Positions 1 to 9,457 of a stretch of DNA of 38,798 nucleotides are shown piece by piece (the stretch's first letter is position 1; each line of letters begins with the position of its first letter). Made by a program: the position numbers and the translations under genes. The DNA lies in NCBI GenBank assembly GCA_015711755.1, contig JACVIY010000008.1, positions 1 through 38,798 of the forward strand, written 5' to 3'. Under the pieces are notes generated by a model that saw only the letters and a list, made by a program, of their open reading frames with translations, made no database searches and was not told the DNA's origin. The DNA comes from Candidatus Geothermincola secundus (GTDB lineage Bacteria > Actinomycetota > Geothermincolia > Geothermincolales > Geothermincolaceae).

Positions 1-10
1 CCTGTCGGGG

Positions 11-799
11 GTGCGGGTTGCATCGGTGGATCTGCGCGGCCACGGGCGTTCCCAGCCCGAGCCCAGGCATCTCTATTCAGTGGAGAAGTACGCGGAGGAC
101 ATCAGAGCGGTGGTTGAAGTGCTCAAACCCTCTCGTTTCGTGGTCATGGGCCACAGCATGGGGGGATTCGCCGCCTTCACCTTTTGCCGACTCTTCGGCA
201 AAGAGTACCAGGGGCGGTTGGCAGGGGTGGTCTCCCTCAACTCAACCGGCATCCACCTTTTCCACGGCATACCCGGAGGTATGCGGCTGCGGAGCGCTTT
301 GCGGACCTCCCGCTTCTATCGAGTACTGGAATGGTTGGCTGGGAGGCCGCAGCTCCTGAGGGCGGTGCTGAGGCGGTTGAGCCGCAGTGCCTCCGTCTAT
401 CTCCTCTACCGTTTCATCGGTTTCGGCCCCCGTCCCTCTCCCACCATGATAAGGAACATCATGGATATGACCCTGAGAGGCCCCTATCCTACCATGGTCA
501 TGGACGCAAGGGCCTGCCTGGAATACGAGGCCGGGGATCATCTGGCGCAAATAAGAGTGCCGGTACTGCTGGTCGCGGGCAGGAAGGATTATCTGGTGAG
601 CGCGGCAACCAACCGGGAGACCCGCGCGCGGCTGGAGAAGGCCGAGCTCGTCATCTTCCCGTCGGGACACGGATGCCCGCTTGATCGTCATGAGGAGGTG
701 AACGGCGCCGTGCGGCGTTTCGTCGCGGACGTTTTGGAGATGCCATACGCATCTTTTAGAGGAGGAGAGTGCGGCGGAAGGGCGGAACTGACCGCTTGA
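11..799 (+). CDS. alpha/beta hydrolase family protein (5' end probably truncated by the window edge)
   Basis: VDLRGHGRS, GHSMGG nucleophile elbow (GxSxG), late D..(PSGHG) His; frame is open to the window start. Confidence 0.88.
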   Translation: MRVASVDLRGHGRSQPEPRHLYSVEKYAEDIRAVVEVLKPSRFVVMGHSMGGFAAFTFCRLFGKEYQGRLAGVVSLNSTGIHLFHGIPGGMRLRSALRTSRFYRVLEWLAGRPQLLRAVLRRLSRSASVYLLYRFIGFGPRPSPTMIRNIMDMTLRGPYPTMVMDARACLEYEAGDHLAQIRVPVLLVAGRKDYLVSAATNRETRARLEKAELVIFPSGHGCPLDRHEEVNGAVRRFVADVLEMPYASFRGGECGGRAELTA

Positions 800-921
800 G
801 GCGCTTCTCTCCGCGTGGATAATATTGAGGAAAGGCAGAGGGAGCTGGGCGCAAGAAAACATGGATAGCCGCTGGTGAAAAAGGCGCGGAGAAAGCGCGA
901 GCGGCAGCGCGCCCGCTTTGG

Positions 922-1899
922 ATGGAGGGGATCGAGACGGGGGGCGTCATGGAAGCTGAACTCGAGGGCGTTCTGGTGGGCCATGCCCAGGACCGGGAGG
1001 CGCTCACCGGATGCAGCGTCATCATGTTTCCGGAAGGAGCGACAGCCGGGGCGGACGTCAGGGGCGGTGCGCCTGCGTCTCGAGAGACGGAGCTCTTGCG
1101 CAGCACCAAGCTGGTGGAACGGGTCAACGCCTTTCTCTTGACCGGCGGCAGCGCTTTCGGATTGGCCGCGGCGGACGGGGTCATGTCCTTCCTGGAGGAA
1201 AAAGGGTGGGGCTTCGACGCGCTGGTGGTAAAGGTGCCCATAGTGCCGGCGGCGGCGCTCTTCGACCTGACCGTGGGAGATCATTCCGTACGGCCCGACG
1301 CGTCCATGGGATACGCCGCCTGCTTGGCGGCATCGCGGGACCTCTCCGCCTCGGGAAACGTGGGAGCGGGAACCGGAGCCACGGTGGGCAAGGTGCTGGG
1401 CAGCGGATTCTGCATGAAAAGCGGTCTGGGCTTCGCCTCCTTCCGGGCGGCGGACGGTCTGGAAGTGGCCGCCTGGGTCGCGGTGAACGCCTTCGGCGAT
1501 GTGGTTGGAGACGATGGAAGGATAATCGCCGGGGCCAGGAGCCCGGACGGCGGTTTTCTGGACACCGAGGCCTTTCTGGAGGGGTCGGCTTGCGGATCGC
1601 TGAAAGGCGAGCCGGGATGCAACACCACCATCGGGGTGCTGGTCACCAACGCCCGCATGAGCAAATCGGAGGCGAACTGGCTGGCCCAGGCGGGCCACCG
1701 CGGCTTCTCCAGGGCTATAAGGCCCAGCCACACCAGGTTGGACGGCGACACCGTTTTCGCCGCCGCCCTCGGACGAGTGGAGGCACCGTTGGACCTGACG
1801 GCCGTAATCGGGGTGCGGGTCATGGCTCGGGCCGTGCGCGTGGCGGTGCTCGCCGCAAAGGGGGTGGAGGGGATCCCGGCTGCGTCTGACCTGGCCTGA
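922..1899 (+). CDS. P1 (DmpA/S58-like) family peptidase; start may be 949
   Basis: GFxALVVKVPIVPAAALFDL, GAGTGATVGK and GCNTTIGVLVTNA motifs typical of DmpA-type aminopeptidases. Confidence 0.88.
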   Translation: MEGIETGGVMEAELEGVLVGHAQDREALTGCSVIMFPEGATAGADVRGGAPASRETELLRSTKLVERVNAFLLTGGSAFGLAAADGVMSFLEEKGWGFDALVVKVPIVPAAALFDLTVGDHSVRPDASMGYAACLAASRDLSASGNVGAGTGATVGKVLGSGFCMKSGLGFASFRAADGLEVAAWVAVNAFGDVVGDDGRIIAGARSPDGGFLDTEAFLEGSACGSLKGEPGCNTTIGVLVTNARMSKSEANWLAQAGHRGFSRAIRPSHTRLDGDTVFAAALGRVEAPLDLTAVIGVRVMARAVRVAVLAAKGVEGIPAASDLA

Positions 1900-1963
1900 C
1901 GGCGTGAAGGCGTGGGGTCTGCAAAGGGCCGAGGTCGATGCGGGTAGAAGGCGGGGGAGGGAT

Positions 1964-2485
1964 ATGATGGACCTTTTCGAGGCGATGGAGAAACGCCGCA
2001 GCGTGCGGGATTTCGACCCGGCGCGGGACGTCCCGATCGAGATGATCGAGGAGATCCTGCGCTGCGCCTGCCTCGCGCCGTCCGCCGGTAACGTGCAGCC
2101 CTGGAGGTTCTGCGTTATCCGCGACCGCGGCTTGAAGGAGAAGCTGGCAGAGGCGGCTCTGGGCCAGGCCTTTGTGGCCTCCGCTCCCGTGGTGATCGTG
2201 GTCTGCGCCGACCTTAAGGCCCATGCGGCCGCATACGGGAAGCGGGGGGTGGAGCTCTACTCCATCCAGGACACCGCTGCCGCCATACAGAACCTGCTGC
2301 TGGCGGCGACCTCGCTGGGGCTGGGTTCATGCTGGGTGGGCGCTTTTCGTGAGGGGGAAGCTGCCGCGGCCCTGGGACTGGAGGAGAGCCTGCGGCCCCT
2401 GGCCATCATCCCCTTGGGCTACCCGCGCTCGTCATCCAGGCGCGCCAACAGGATGGACCACCGGCGCCTGACCGTTTATATGTGA
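1964..2485 (+). CDS. nitroreductase family protein
   Basis: MEKRRSVRDFDP...APSAGNVQPWRF...IQDTAAAIQNLLLAATSLGLGSCWVGAF; GGGAGGG precedes ATG 1964. Confidence 0.92.
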   Translation: MMDLFEAMEKRRSVRDFDPARDVPIEMIEEILRCACLAPSAGNVQPWRFCVIRDRGLKEKLAEAALGQAFVASAPVVIVVCADLKAHAAAYGKRGVELYSIQDTAAAIQNLLLAATSLGLGSCWVGAFREGEAAAALGLEESLRPLAIIPLGYPRSSSRRANRMDHRRLTVYM

Positions 2486-2566
2486 ACGGGGCCCTTGAGC
2501 GCCCGTCCCGACAAAGCGGGTGCCGATCCCGGGCGGCGCAATTGCCTGAACGGGTGCGGCGCTTCC

Positions 2567-3193
2567 TTAAAGGCCGCTGTCCGCCTCCGGGAGTCTCTCG
2601 AACGGATGCACCATAGTGTCTATGCTGCTGAAGCTGCCGTCGGTGAAAGTCGCCACCGCCCTCGTGTAGAAGAGAAGCAGCATCTGCTTTCCCTGAAGGT
2701 CGCTGGTGGTGCTGAAATAGGGGGCTCCCAGGGCGGCCTTTAGGTCGTCCAGGTCCGTGCCGGTGGAGAAGTCCTGCGGCCTCAGGGAGGTGGGTGGGTA
2801 TTCGCCGGACCGGTCCCGGAGGGTTCTGCGGCGGATGAGGCGGCCGTTATGAAATGAGAGCTCCTCTGCGGCCTCCGTCCAGGACCATGACTCCACGCGG
2901 TCCCCTGTCCTCGGATCAAGGCTTATCCAGAAGTGATCGGGTAGCCCTAACTCCTCCAACGCTTCCTGCTGCTCCGAGGAGGGTATCACCGATTTGCCCG
3001 TGTCCACCATGGGGGTGAAGTCGAGGGGGCGATACCGCTCGATGGGCCGGGTGTCGCTCCCGCAACCGCCGGAGACGGCGACGAGGAAGGCAAACGCCAG
3101 GGCGGCGGCGAGCGGCGACTTCGGCGGTCCCGCCGGCGAAGAGCCGGAGGCGCGCACTCCGCCCCGGGCGCGAGACTTTTTCTTCCCCTCCAC
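2567..3193 (-). CDS. hypothetical lipoprotein (start uncertain: GTG 3193 or further upstream)
   Basis: Basic N-terminus, hydrophobic stretch and lipobox-like VSGGC; divergent from the next gene. Confidence 0.6.
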   Translation of the reverse strand: MEGKKKSRARGGVRASGSSPAGPPKSPLAAALAFAFLVAVSGGCGSDTRPIERYRPLDFTPMVDTGKSVIPSSEQQEALEELGLPDHFWISLDPRTGDRVESWSWTEAAEELSFHNGRLIRRRTLRDRSGEYPPTSLRPQDFSTGTDLDDLKAALGAPYFSTTSDLQGKQMLLLFYTRAVATFTDGSFSSIDTMVHPFERLPEADSGL

Positions 3194-3218
3194 GGCTCCA
3201 TGATAAGATAAGCGGGCC

Positions 3219-5318
3219 ATGGGTAGAAGGCACCGGATCATCGCATGCCTGCTCACCGCCATCCTGCTCGTCTTTCCGCCGGCCGGCGGGGGTTGCGGCG
3301 GCGGGGAGAGCATAGAGCTGACGCCGCTTCAAGAGCCGTCGGGGTTCTCGACGGTCTTTCCGCCCGTGGAAGCGCAGACGCCTTCAAACCCCCCACAGAA
3401 GCTCCCCCCGTCTCTGTCTTCCGTGAAGGGGATGGAGGGGATCGAGCTGACCTCAGGGGAAAGGGCCCTCCTCGCCGGCCGGGGCTTTATGATTTCATCG
3501 GCACCCCTCGACTCACTGGTCAGCCCGTATATGGAGTCGACGGCGCCGCCTTTCGTCACCCTGGACCTCCTCCTCTATGCGTTCATCCGCCTTTCTCGGC
3601 GGGCGGCTGTGGAGGCGGCCCGAGGGACACTTCGCGAGGATCTGCTCGCATTGAGCCTCGCCCTGATGCAGAGGTCCGCCGATCTCGCGGAGGCCGCGGG
3701 AAAGAAGGCCGCGGAGGCGGCCCGGGCCAACCGGGCTTTTTTCGGAGTGGCTGCGCGCCTGTTGGACGAAGGATGCCCGCTTCCCCCTGAGGTGGAGGAC
3801 GTGGTGGAGAGGGAGGTCCGCCTGGTGGAGGTAGCGAGCGGGGAGGAGTTCTCGCCCCTCTTCGGTTACCGCGTCGATTATCGGCTCTTCCGCCCCGAGG
3901 GAGCGCTGGCCGGGGATCCCCGGGCAGCCGACTTTTTCCGTGCGGCCGTCTGGTACGGAGCGATGGTCATGCGCGCGCGTCCCGGAGAGGAGGAAGCCCT
4001 GGTCGAACTGGGCAGGAGGGAGACGCGGCAAGCGGCCTTGGCCGTATCCGCCCTGCACACGGCGCGGGTGGGGGAAGGGTCCGCTTTGGATGTCTGGGAG
4101 AGGGTCTGGCAGTTCTGCCGCTTTTTTCTCTCCTGCACGGGAGGCCCGAGCGTTTATGACTACACTCGGGTTATGCGTGAGGTGTTGGGAGGGCGCTTCT
4201 TCCTCCGGGATTTGGAAGACGAGTCGAAAGTGGATGCCCTGGCGGGACGGCTGCTGGAGCAGCGGGCTGAGAACGATTACGGCTGGGGCCCCTGGGAGCG
4301 GGAGGAAAGGGGCCGCCTGGGACTGCGTTTTCTGGGGGAGCGGAAGCCCCCGGATCGCCTCGTGCGGGCATCCCTCACCGAACCGGCGGTGGCCGGGCGG
4401 GCTATGGGCTGCGGCCTCGATCTGCCTGCGTCGCTGGGCTCACAGCGGGCCCTCTCCATCATCATGACGCTCTACGGGGGCGAAGAGCATCCTGGACTCG
4501 ATGCGGACGTGGAGATGTTGCGGCGGTCCCTGGTAATGCGCGGCAGCCTCCTCGCGACCGGGGATCTATCCTGGGGCTTGCTGGAGGTCTTACGGCAGAT
4601 GTTGACACCGGGCGCTGGGGGGCTTCCGGCCTTCATGCTCACTCCCGCATGGCAGGATCGCTGCCTTTATGCCCTACTGGGGTCTTGGGTCGCCTGGCGG
4701 GGCAGCGGCGCGGAGGATGCTGATCGCGGGGAAGTCCCGGCGATGCGGGCGAGCGAAGCCCGGCAAGAGCGACCGCTGTCAACCGTCTCGGATGTTCTTC
4801 CAGGATATGTCGAACCCAACCCGGCCGCCCTGGCCCGCCTGTCCGCCCTGGCGGACATGACCGAGAGGGGATTGAGGGAGAAGGGTATGTTGGATGAGGA
4901 GCTGGGCCTGCGCTTTCGGGAGCTCGAGTCGCTGCTGGAGACGATGCGAGGAGCGGCCGCCAAGGAGCTCTCGGGTATTCCTTTCAGCGAGGAGGAGGCC
5001 TCGGTTTTCCGCCGACTCCCCGAGATGCTGCTGTCTCTGGAAATCGACGGTGCGGAACCGCTTCTTATCGGCTTTGGCGAGGATCCCGCGGAAGAAGCGG
5101 TGCTTCAGGTGGCGACGGGGGGGGCGGTGGTCTGCCACTTCGTCCTTTTCTATCAGGGCGCTTATCATTATGCGCGGGGAGGCGGGCTCAACTATTACGA
5201 AATCAGGCGCCCCAGCGGCGCTGAGCTTGACCCCGAGTCCTGGCGGCGGATGCTGGAAGGAGGGGAGGCGCCCCTTCCTCCTCCCTGGACCGACACCTTC
5301 CTCCGGCTCGGTGGCTGA
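3219..5318 (+). CDS. DUF3160-like lipoprotein
   Basis: Signal peptide with lipobox-like AGGGC; body (ERALLAGRGFMIS...FVTLDLLLYAFIRLSR...) resembles DUF3160 proteins. Confidence 0.7.
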   Translation: MGRRHRIIACLLTAILLVFPPAGGGCGGGESIELTPLQEPSGFSTVFPPVEAQTPSNPPQKLPPSLSSVKGMEGIELTSGERALLAGRGFMISSAPLDSLVSPYMESTAPPFVTLDLLLYAFIRLSRRAAVEAARGTLREDLLALSLALMQRSADLAEAAGKKAAEAARANRAFFGVAARLLDEGCPLPPEVEDVVEREVRLVEVASGEEFSPLFGYRVDYRLFRPEGALAGDPRAADFFRAAVWYGAMVMRARPGEEEALVELGRRETRQAALAVSALHTARVGEGSALDVWERVWQFCRFFLSCTGGPSVYDYTRVMREVLGGRFFLRDLEDESKVDALAGRLLEQRAENDYGWGPWEREERGRLGLRFLGERKPPDRLVRASLTEPAVAGRAMGCGLDLPASLGSQRALSIIMTLYGGEEHPGLDADVEMLRRSLVMRGSLLATGDLSWGLLEVLRQMLTPGAGGLPAFMLTPAWQDRCLYALLGSWVAWRGSGAEDADRGEVPAMRASEARQERPLSTVSDVLPGYVEPNPAALARLSALADMTERGLREKGMLDEELGLRFRELESLLETMRGAAAKELSGIPFSEEEASVFRRLPEMLLSLEIDGAEPLLIGFGEDPAEEAVLQVATGGAVVCHFVLFYQGAYHYARGGGLNYYEIRRPSGAELDPESWRRMLEGGEAPLPPPWTDTFLRLGG

Positions 5319-5332
5319 CCATGGGCATGAAA

Positions 5333-5380
5333 CGGATCCCGCCGGGATCCGATGACCGATCACCGAACCTCCGTCATCGG
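5333..5380 (+). terminator. Two overlapping inverted repeats downstream of the DUF3160-like gene (terminator or attenuator-like, no U-tract)
   Basis: CGGATCCC-GCC-GGGATCCG (5333-5351) and CCGATGAC-N16-GTCATCGG (5349-5380). Confidence 0.4.
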
Positions 5381-5523
5381 AAGGCGTCCGCTGAGAGGCA
5401 TCATCATTTGACAAAATGTAAAATGTGCAATGTGAAGGGCAGAAATATGAAGGGCTGAACCCGGATATGTTAACATAGCGGGCGAAATCGGCAATCTGGG
5501 TAGAAAGCAGAGGAGGAAAGATA

Positions 5524-6951
5524 ATGGCGGGCATCAAGTCTTTCGGAGCATACGTCCCGTGGCTGCGCTTGAGCCGCGAAGTCATCGCCAAGGGATGGGG
5601 GATCCCCGGGGCTCCCGGAACCGTGGCAGTAGCCAACTTCGACGAGGACAGCGTGACCATGGCGGTGGAAGCGGCCCTCAACTGCGTAGAGGGATTTGAC
5701 CCCGCTTCCATCGGGGGAGTTCTTTTCGCCTCCACCACCGCTCCTTATGCGGAGAAGTCCCTGGCCTCGCTGGTGGCCACGGTCCTGGATGCGCCGGAAA
5801 ACGCACATACCGCGGATTTTGCCGTCTCCCTACGCGCCTCCACATCGGCTTTGCTGACGGCACTCGACGCCGCCGCCTGCGGCAGGGCCGACAACATCGT
5901 GGTGACCGCGGGGGAGACGCGGGTGGCTGAGCCGATCACTCCCTGGGAACAGACTCTGGGCGACGGGGCGGGGGCTCTTCTGGTGGGAGAGGGCGAGGGG
6001 GTCATAGCCGAATATCTCGGTTTCCATTCGCTCAAGGACGAGATCATGTTCACCTGGCGCCGGGCTGAGGAAGACCATATGCTGCGGGAGTTCAACGCGC
6101 GCATGGCCCAGTCCATGGGATACGAGAAGGTGATGGTGCGGGCCATAAAGGGCGCCATGAAGGAGCTGGGCCTCTCTCCCGAGAGCGTAGCCCGGGCGGT
6201 GTTCACCGCCCCAGATTTTCGTTCCCACGGCCGCATCGCCGCCAAGTGCGGCTTCAACCCGACCGCCGGTCAGGTGCAGGATGCCCTCTTCGCCTTCGTG
6301 GGGGGCACGGGGACGGCCCAGCCCCTGATGATGATGGCCCATGCACTGGAGAGCGGGCTGAAAGAGGGAGACGTGGTGCTGCTGGCCCATTACGCCGACG
6401 GGGCCGACGTGTTGGCTTTCAAGGTGACCGGGGCCCTGGCTCAACTGCCGCCGCGGCGGGCGGTGAACTCCTGTCTCGCCGCGCAACATCCGCTGGACAG
6501 TCTGGCCCGTTTCATGCGCTACCGGGGGCTCACCGTTATCCCTACCCTGGATGACTTCGGCTCCCCCGTTCAGACCTGGCGCGACAACTCCCAGGTCTAT
6601 CCGCTGCATGGGGCCAAGTGCAATAAGTGCGGCTTTGTCCGCTTCCCCATCGACCGCGTCTGCGGCCGCTGCCGCGCGCGGGACGACAACACCGAGGTGC
6701 GCCTGGCCCGGCGGGGCAGGGTCTTCACCTTCATCCACGACAACCTCTATCCCGCGGTGGAACTGCCCACCACCCTGGCGGTGGTGGACCTGGAGGACGG
6801 GGCGCGCATCTTCCTGCAGATGACCGACCGGGTACCGGATGAGGTGGAGGTGGACATGGAGGTGGAACTGACCTTCCGCCTGATCCACAAGGGAGATGAA
6901 TGGAACCACTATTTCTGGAAGTGCCGCCCGGCGCGGCGGGGGGGTGAGTGA
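5524..6951 (+). CDS. HMG-CoA synthase-like (thiolase-fold) protein fused to a C-terminal zinc-ribbon/OB-fold (DUF35) domain
   Basis: N-terminal ~310 aa aligns along its length with archaeal-type HMGCS (IKSFGAYVP, APYAEKS, AVF..P...RIAAKCGF); C-terminus CNKCG...CGRCRARD followed by an OB-like segment. Confidence 0.85.
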   Translation: MAGIKSFGAYVPWLRLSREVIAKGWGIPGAPGTVAVANFDEDSVTMAVEAALNCVEGFDPASIGGVLFASTTAPYAEKSLASLVATVLDAPENAHTADFAVSLRASTSALLTALDAAACGRADNIVVTAGETRVAEPITPWEQTLGDGAGALLVGEGEGVIAEYLGFHSLKDEIMFTWRRAEEDHMLREFNARMAQSMGYEKVMVRAIKGAMKELGLSPESVARAVFTAPDFRSHGRIAAKCGFNPTAGQVQDALFAFVGGTGTAQPLMMMAHALESGLKEGDVVLLAHYADGADVLAFKVTGALAQLPPRRAVNSCLAAQHPLDSLARFMRYRGLTVIPTLDDFGSPVQTWRDNSQVYPLHGAKCNKCGFVRFPIDRVCGRCRARDDNTEVRLARRGRVFTFIHDNLYPAVELPTTLAVVDLEDGARIFLQMTDRVPDEVEVDMEVELTFRLIHKGDEWNHYFWKCRPARRGGE

Positions 6952-6952
6952 G

Positions 6953-8131
6953 ATGACCTGCTCCATCCACGATGTTGCCATCATCGGAGGGGGGGCTTCC
7001 AAGGTCTTCGGGGAGCAGTTCGGCAAGAGCGCCGACGACCTCCTTTTCGAGGCCTGCTTCGAGGCTCTGGACGACGCGGGGGTGGGGGTGGAGGAGATCC
7101 AGGCCGGCTGGATCGGCATCGCCTACCCCTTCACCGGCCTTTCCGGGGCCACCATGGCCGACCCCATCAAGCTGTACGACATCCCCATCACCCACACCGA
7201 GAACTACTGCTGCTCGGGAATGGATGCCTTCCGCAACGCCTGCCTGGCGGTAGCTTCGGGGATGTACGACATGGTCATGGCCTGCGGCGTGGAGAAGATA
7301 ACCGATCAAGGCGGACGCGGGCTCCCCGGGCTGGGACAGCAGCACCCGGTCATCTTCAGGGGCATAACCGCGCCGTCGGCCTTCGGCCTGGCTTTCGAGA
7401 GGCACCGCAAGGAGTTCGGGCTGACCCGCGAGGACCTCGCTCACGTGGCGGTGAAGAACCACGCCAACGGGGCGGCCCATCCCCGCGCCCACTTCCGCCG
7501 GGAGGTGACTCTGGAGCAGGTCATAAAAGCCCCCTCCATCTCCGGGCCCCTGGGCCTGCTGGACTGCTGCCCCATCTCCGACGGGGCCGCGGCTCTGGTC
7601 ATCACCCGTAAGGACATCGCCCGCAAGTACCGCGACGATTTCGTCACCGTCAGGGCTCTGGCCCTCTCGGTATATTCCAACTGGCTGCCGTTCCAGCCCG
7701 ACTTCGACTACCTGGCCTGGCGCCCCACGGTGAAGGCGGCCGAGCAGGCCTATCGGCAGGCGGGAATCGAGGACCCGCTGCGGGAGATAGACCTGGCCGA
7801 GGTGCACGACTGTTTCACCATCACCGAGATACTCAACATCGAGGACCTGGGCTTCTGCAGGAAAGGCGAGGGGGGGCGCTTCGTGCGGGAAGGCCGCGCC
7901 AACGTTGACGGTGATGTGGCCATCAACCCCTCGGGAGGCCTGAAGTGCTTCGGTCACCCCATCGGGGCCACCGGCTGCCGCATGGTATTCGAGGTGATGA
8001 GGCAGCTGCAGGGGCGGGCGGAAGGCAAGCAGCGCGAGGGAGCCAAGACGGGGATGGCCCACAACCTGGGGGGGCTGGGCGGCACCGTTTGCGGCATCGC
8101 CATCTTGAGCTCAGAGGACAGGTTCAAGTGA
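6953..8131 (+). CDS. thiolase family protein (SCP2/archaeal type)
   Basis: YCCSGMDAFRNA nucleophile Cys, EVHDCFTITE, GGLKCFGHPIGATG, C-terminal TVCGIAI; ATG 6953 is 1 nt after the preceding stop. Confidence 0.93.
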   Translation: MTCSIHDVAIIGGGASKVFGEQFGKSADDLLFEACFEALDDAGVGVEEIQAGWIGIAYPFTGLSGATMADPIKLYDIPITHTENYCCSGMDAFRNACLAVASGMYDMVMACGVEKITDQGGRGLPGLGQQHPVIFRGITAPSAFGLAFERHRKEFGLTREDLAHVAVKNHANGAAHPRAHFRREVTLEQVIKAPSISGPLGLLDCCPISDGAAALVITRKDIARKYRDDFVTVRALALSVYSNWLPFQPDFDYLAWRPTVKAAEQAYRQAGIEDPLREIDLAEVHDCFTITEILNIEDLGFCRKGEGGRFVREGRANVDGDVAINPSGGLKCFGHPIGATGCRMVFEVMRQLQGRAEGKQREGAKTGMAHNLGGLGGTVCGIAILSSEDRFK

Positions 8132-8178
8132 GACGCGCCGCCTGAGGGGCGGCCCGGGAACAGGGGTCCTGAGGCAGG

Positions 8179-9393
8179 ATGACGCAGGGCTTCAGGCCGG
8201 ATTCTTTCTATGCGTTCGATCGCTGCGAGGAATGCGGCATGTGCCTCTTCCGCTGCCCTTCCCTGGGCCTGACCCTGCAGCGGGCCAGGGAAGAGATGAG
8301 GCGGCTGCGGCTGGGCGAGCCGGCACATCTCATCGACCGCCGCTGCGCCTCCTGCTTTTCCTGCAACACCTGGTGCCCCAACGGCTGCGACCCTTACGGG
8401 CTGATCCTCTACCGCTGGTTCGAGAGGTACAGGCGGATCGGCCTGCCGGTGCGGGCCCTTCCGGCCATGCCCCTGGAGAAGGGCAACACCACCGACATGG
8501 CCATGCGCCGCCATACCCCGCGGGAGAGGGATATGGTGGAGGAATGGCGGCGCAATGCCCGCGATCCCGGGAGGGTTGAGGAGGCGGGGGGCACCGTCCT
8601 CTACGCCGGCTGCAACGCCCTCATGTTCCCGTCTCTCCTGGACACATCGCTGCTGGGAGGGCTTACGGTCATGGGGGAGAAGGAGCTCTGCTGCGGGGAG
8701 GTCTATTTCCGACTGGGACTCTTCGACGTGGTGGAGAGGCAGGCGCGGGTGCTGGAGGAGCGCTTCCGGCGGCTGGGGGTCAGGAAATTGGTGGTCTTCT
8801 GTTCCGCCGGATATAACATGCTCAGCGACATTCTGCCGCGGCTCTTCGGCGCCCGCTTCGATTTCCGAACGGAATACCTGGGGGACTACTTGCTCCGAAG
8901 GATCAAGAGCGGTGAGCTGACCATGGGGCGCCTCGAGGGCCTTAGGGCCGCGGTCTCCGATACCTGTCACGGAAAGGTGCTGGGGCGCCGTTTCCTGGAG
9001 GTGCCGCGCCGCCTCTTGAACGAGATCGGGCTGGAGGTGGCGGAGATGCCCCGCAGCCGAGAGTATTCGGTGTGCTGCGGCGCCGCCTGCGGGGCCCGGC
9101 GCTGCAGCCCCCTGGACATGGGAAGGCAGGCGTTGGCCCAATGGGAGGAGGCGCGCAGGTCGGGCGCGGACATGCTGGTCACCTACTGCGCCACCTGCCT
9201 GCTGCTCCTGCACATCGGAAGGACTTTGCGGCCCGAGCGCCTCCCCCTTTTCCATCTGATGGAACTGCTGATGGAGAGCGTGGGGGAGGAGCCGCCCCAC
9301 CGACTGCTGGCCCGCCGCGCCCGCGGGGTCTTCGCCGGCGCCATGGCCGCGGGGGCTCCCTTGATGCTTTCGCGTCGGCGCGCGCGCTTATAA
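8179..9393 (+). CDS. (Fe-S)-binding protein, HdrD/GlpC-like with CCG domains
   Basis: CEECGMCLFRCP and CASCFSCNTWCPNGC cluster motifs; CCGEVYFRLG and CCGAACG cysteine-rich domains. Confidence 0.88.
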   Translation: MTQGFRPDSFYAFDRCEECGMCLFRCPSLGLTLQRAREEMRRLRLGEPAHLIDRRCASCFSCNTWCPNGCDPYGLILYRWFERYRRIGLPVRALPAMPLEKGNTTDMAMRRHTPRERDMVEEWRRNARDPGRVEEAGGTVLYAGCNALMFPSLLDTSLLGGLTVMGEKELCCGEVYFRLGLFDVVERQARVLEERFRRLGVRKLVVFCSAGYNMLSDILPRLFGARFDFRTEYLGDYLLRRIKSGELTMGRLEGLRAAVSDTCHGKVLGRRFLEVPRRLLNEIGLEVAEMPRSREYSVCCGAACGARRCSPLDMGRQALAQWEEARRSGADMLVTYCATCLLLLHIGRTLRPERLPLFHLMELLMESVGEEPPHRLLARRARGVFAGAMAAGAPLMLSRRRARL

Positions 9394-9457
9394 TCGGATC
9401 AGCGGGGAGAAAAGCCAGGGGTCGGCTCTTGCGGCGGCCCCACTCGGTGAGAAAGGG

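Noticed and set aside
6731-8062. 443-aa minus-strand ORF
   Set aside because: Antisense to the thiolase gene; no domain motifs
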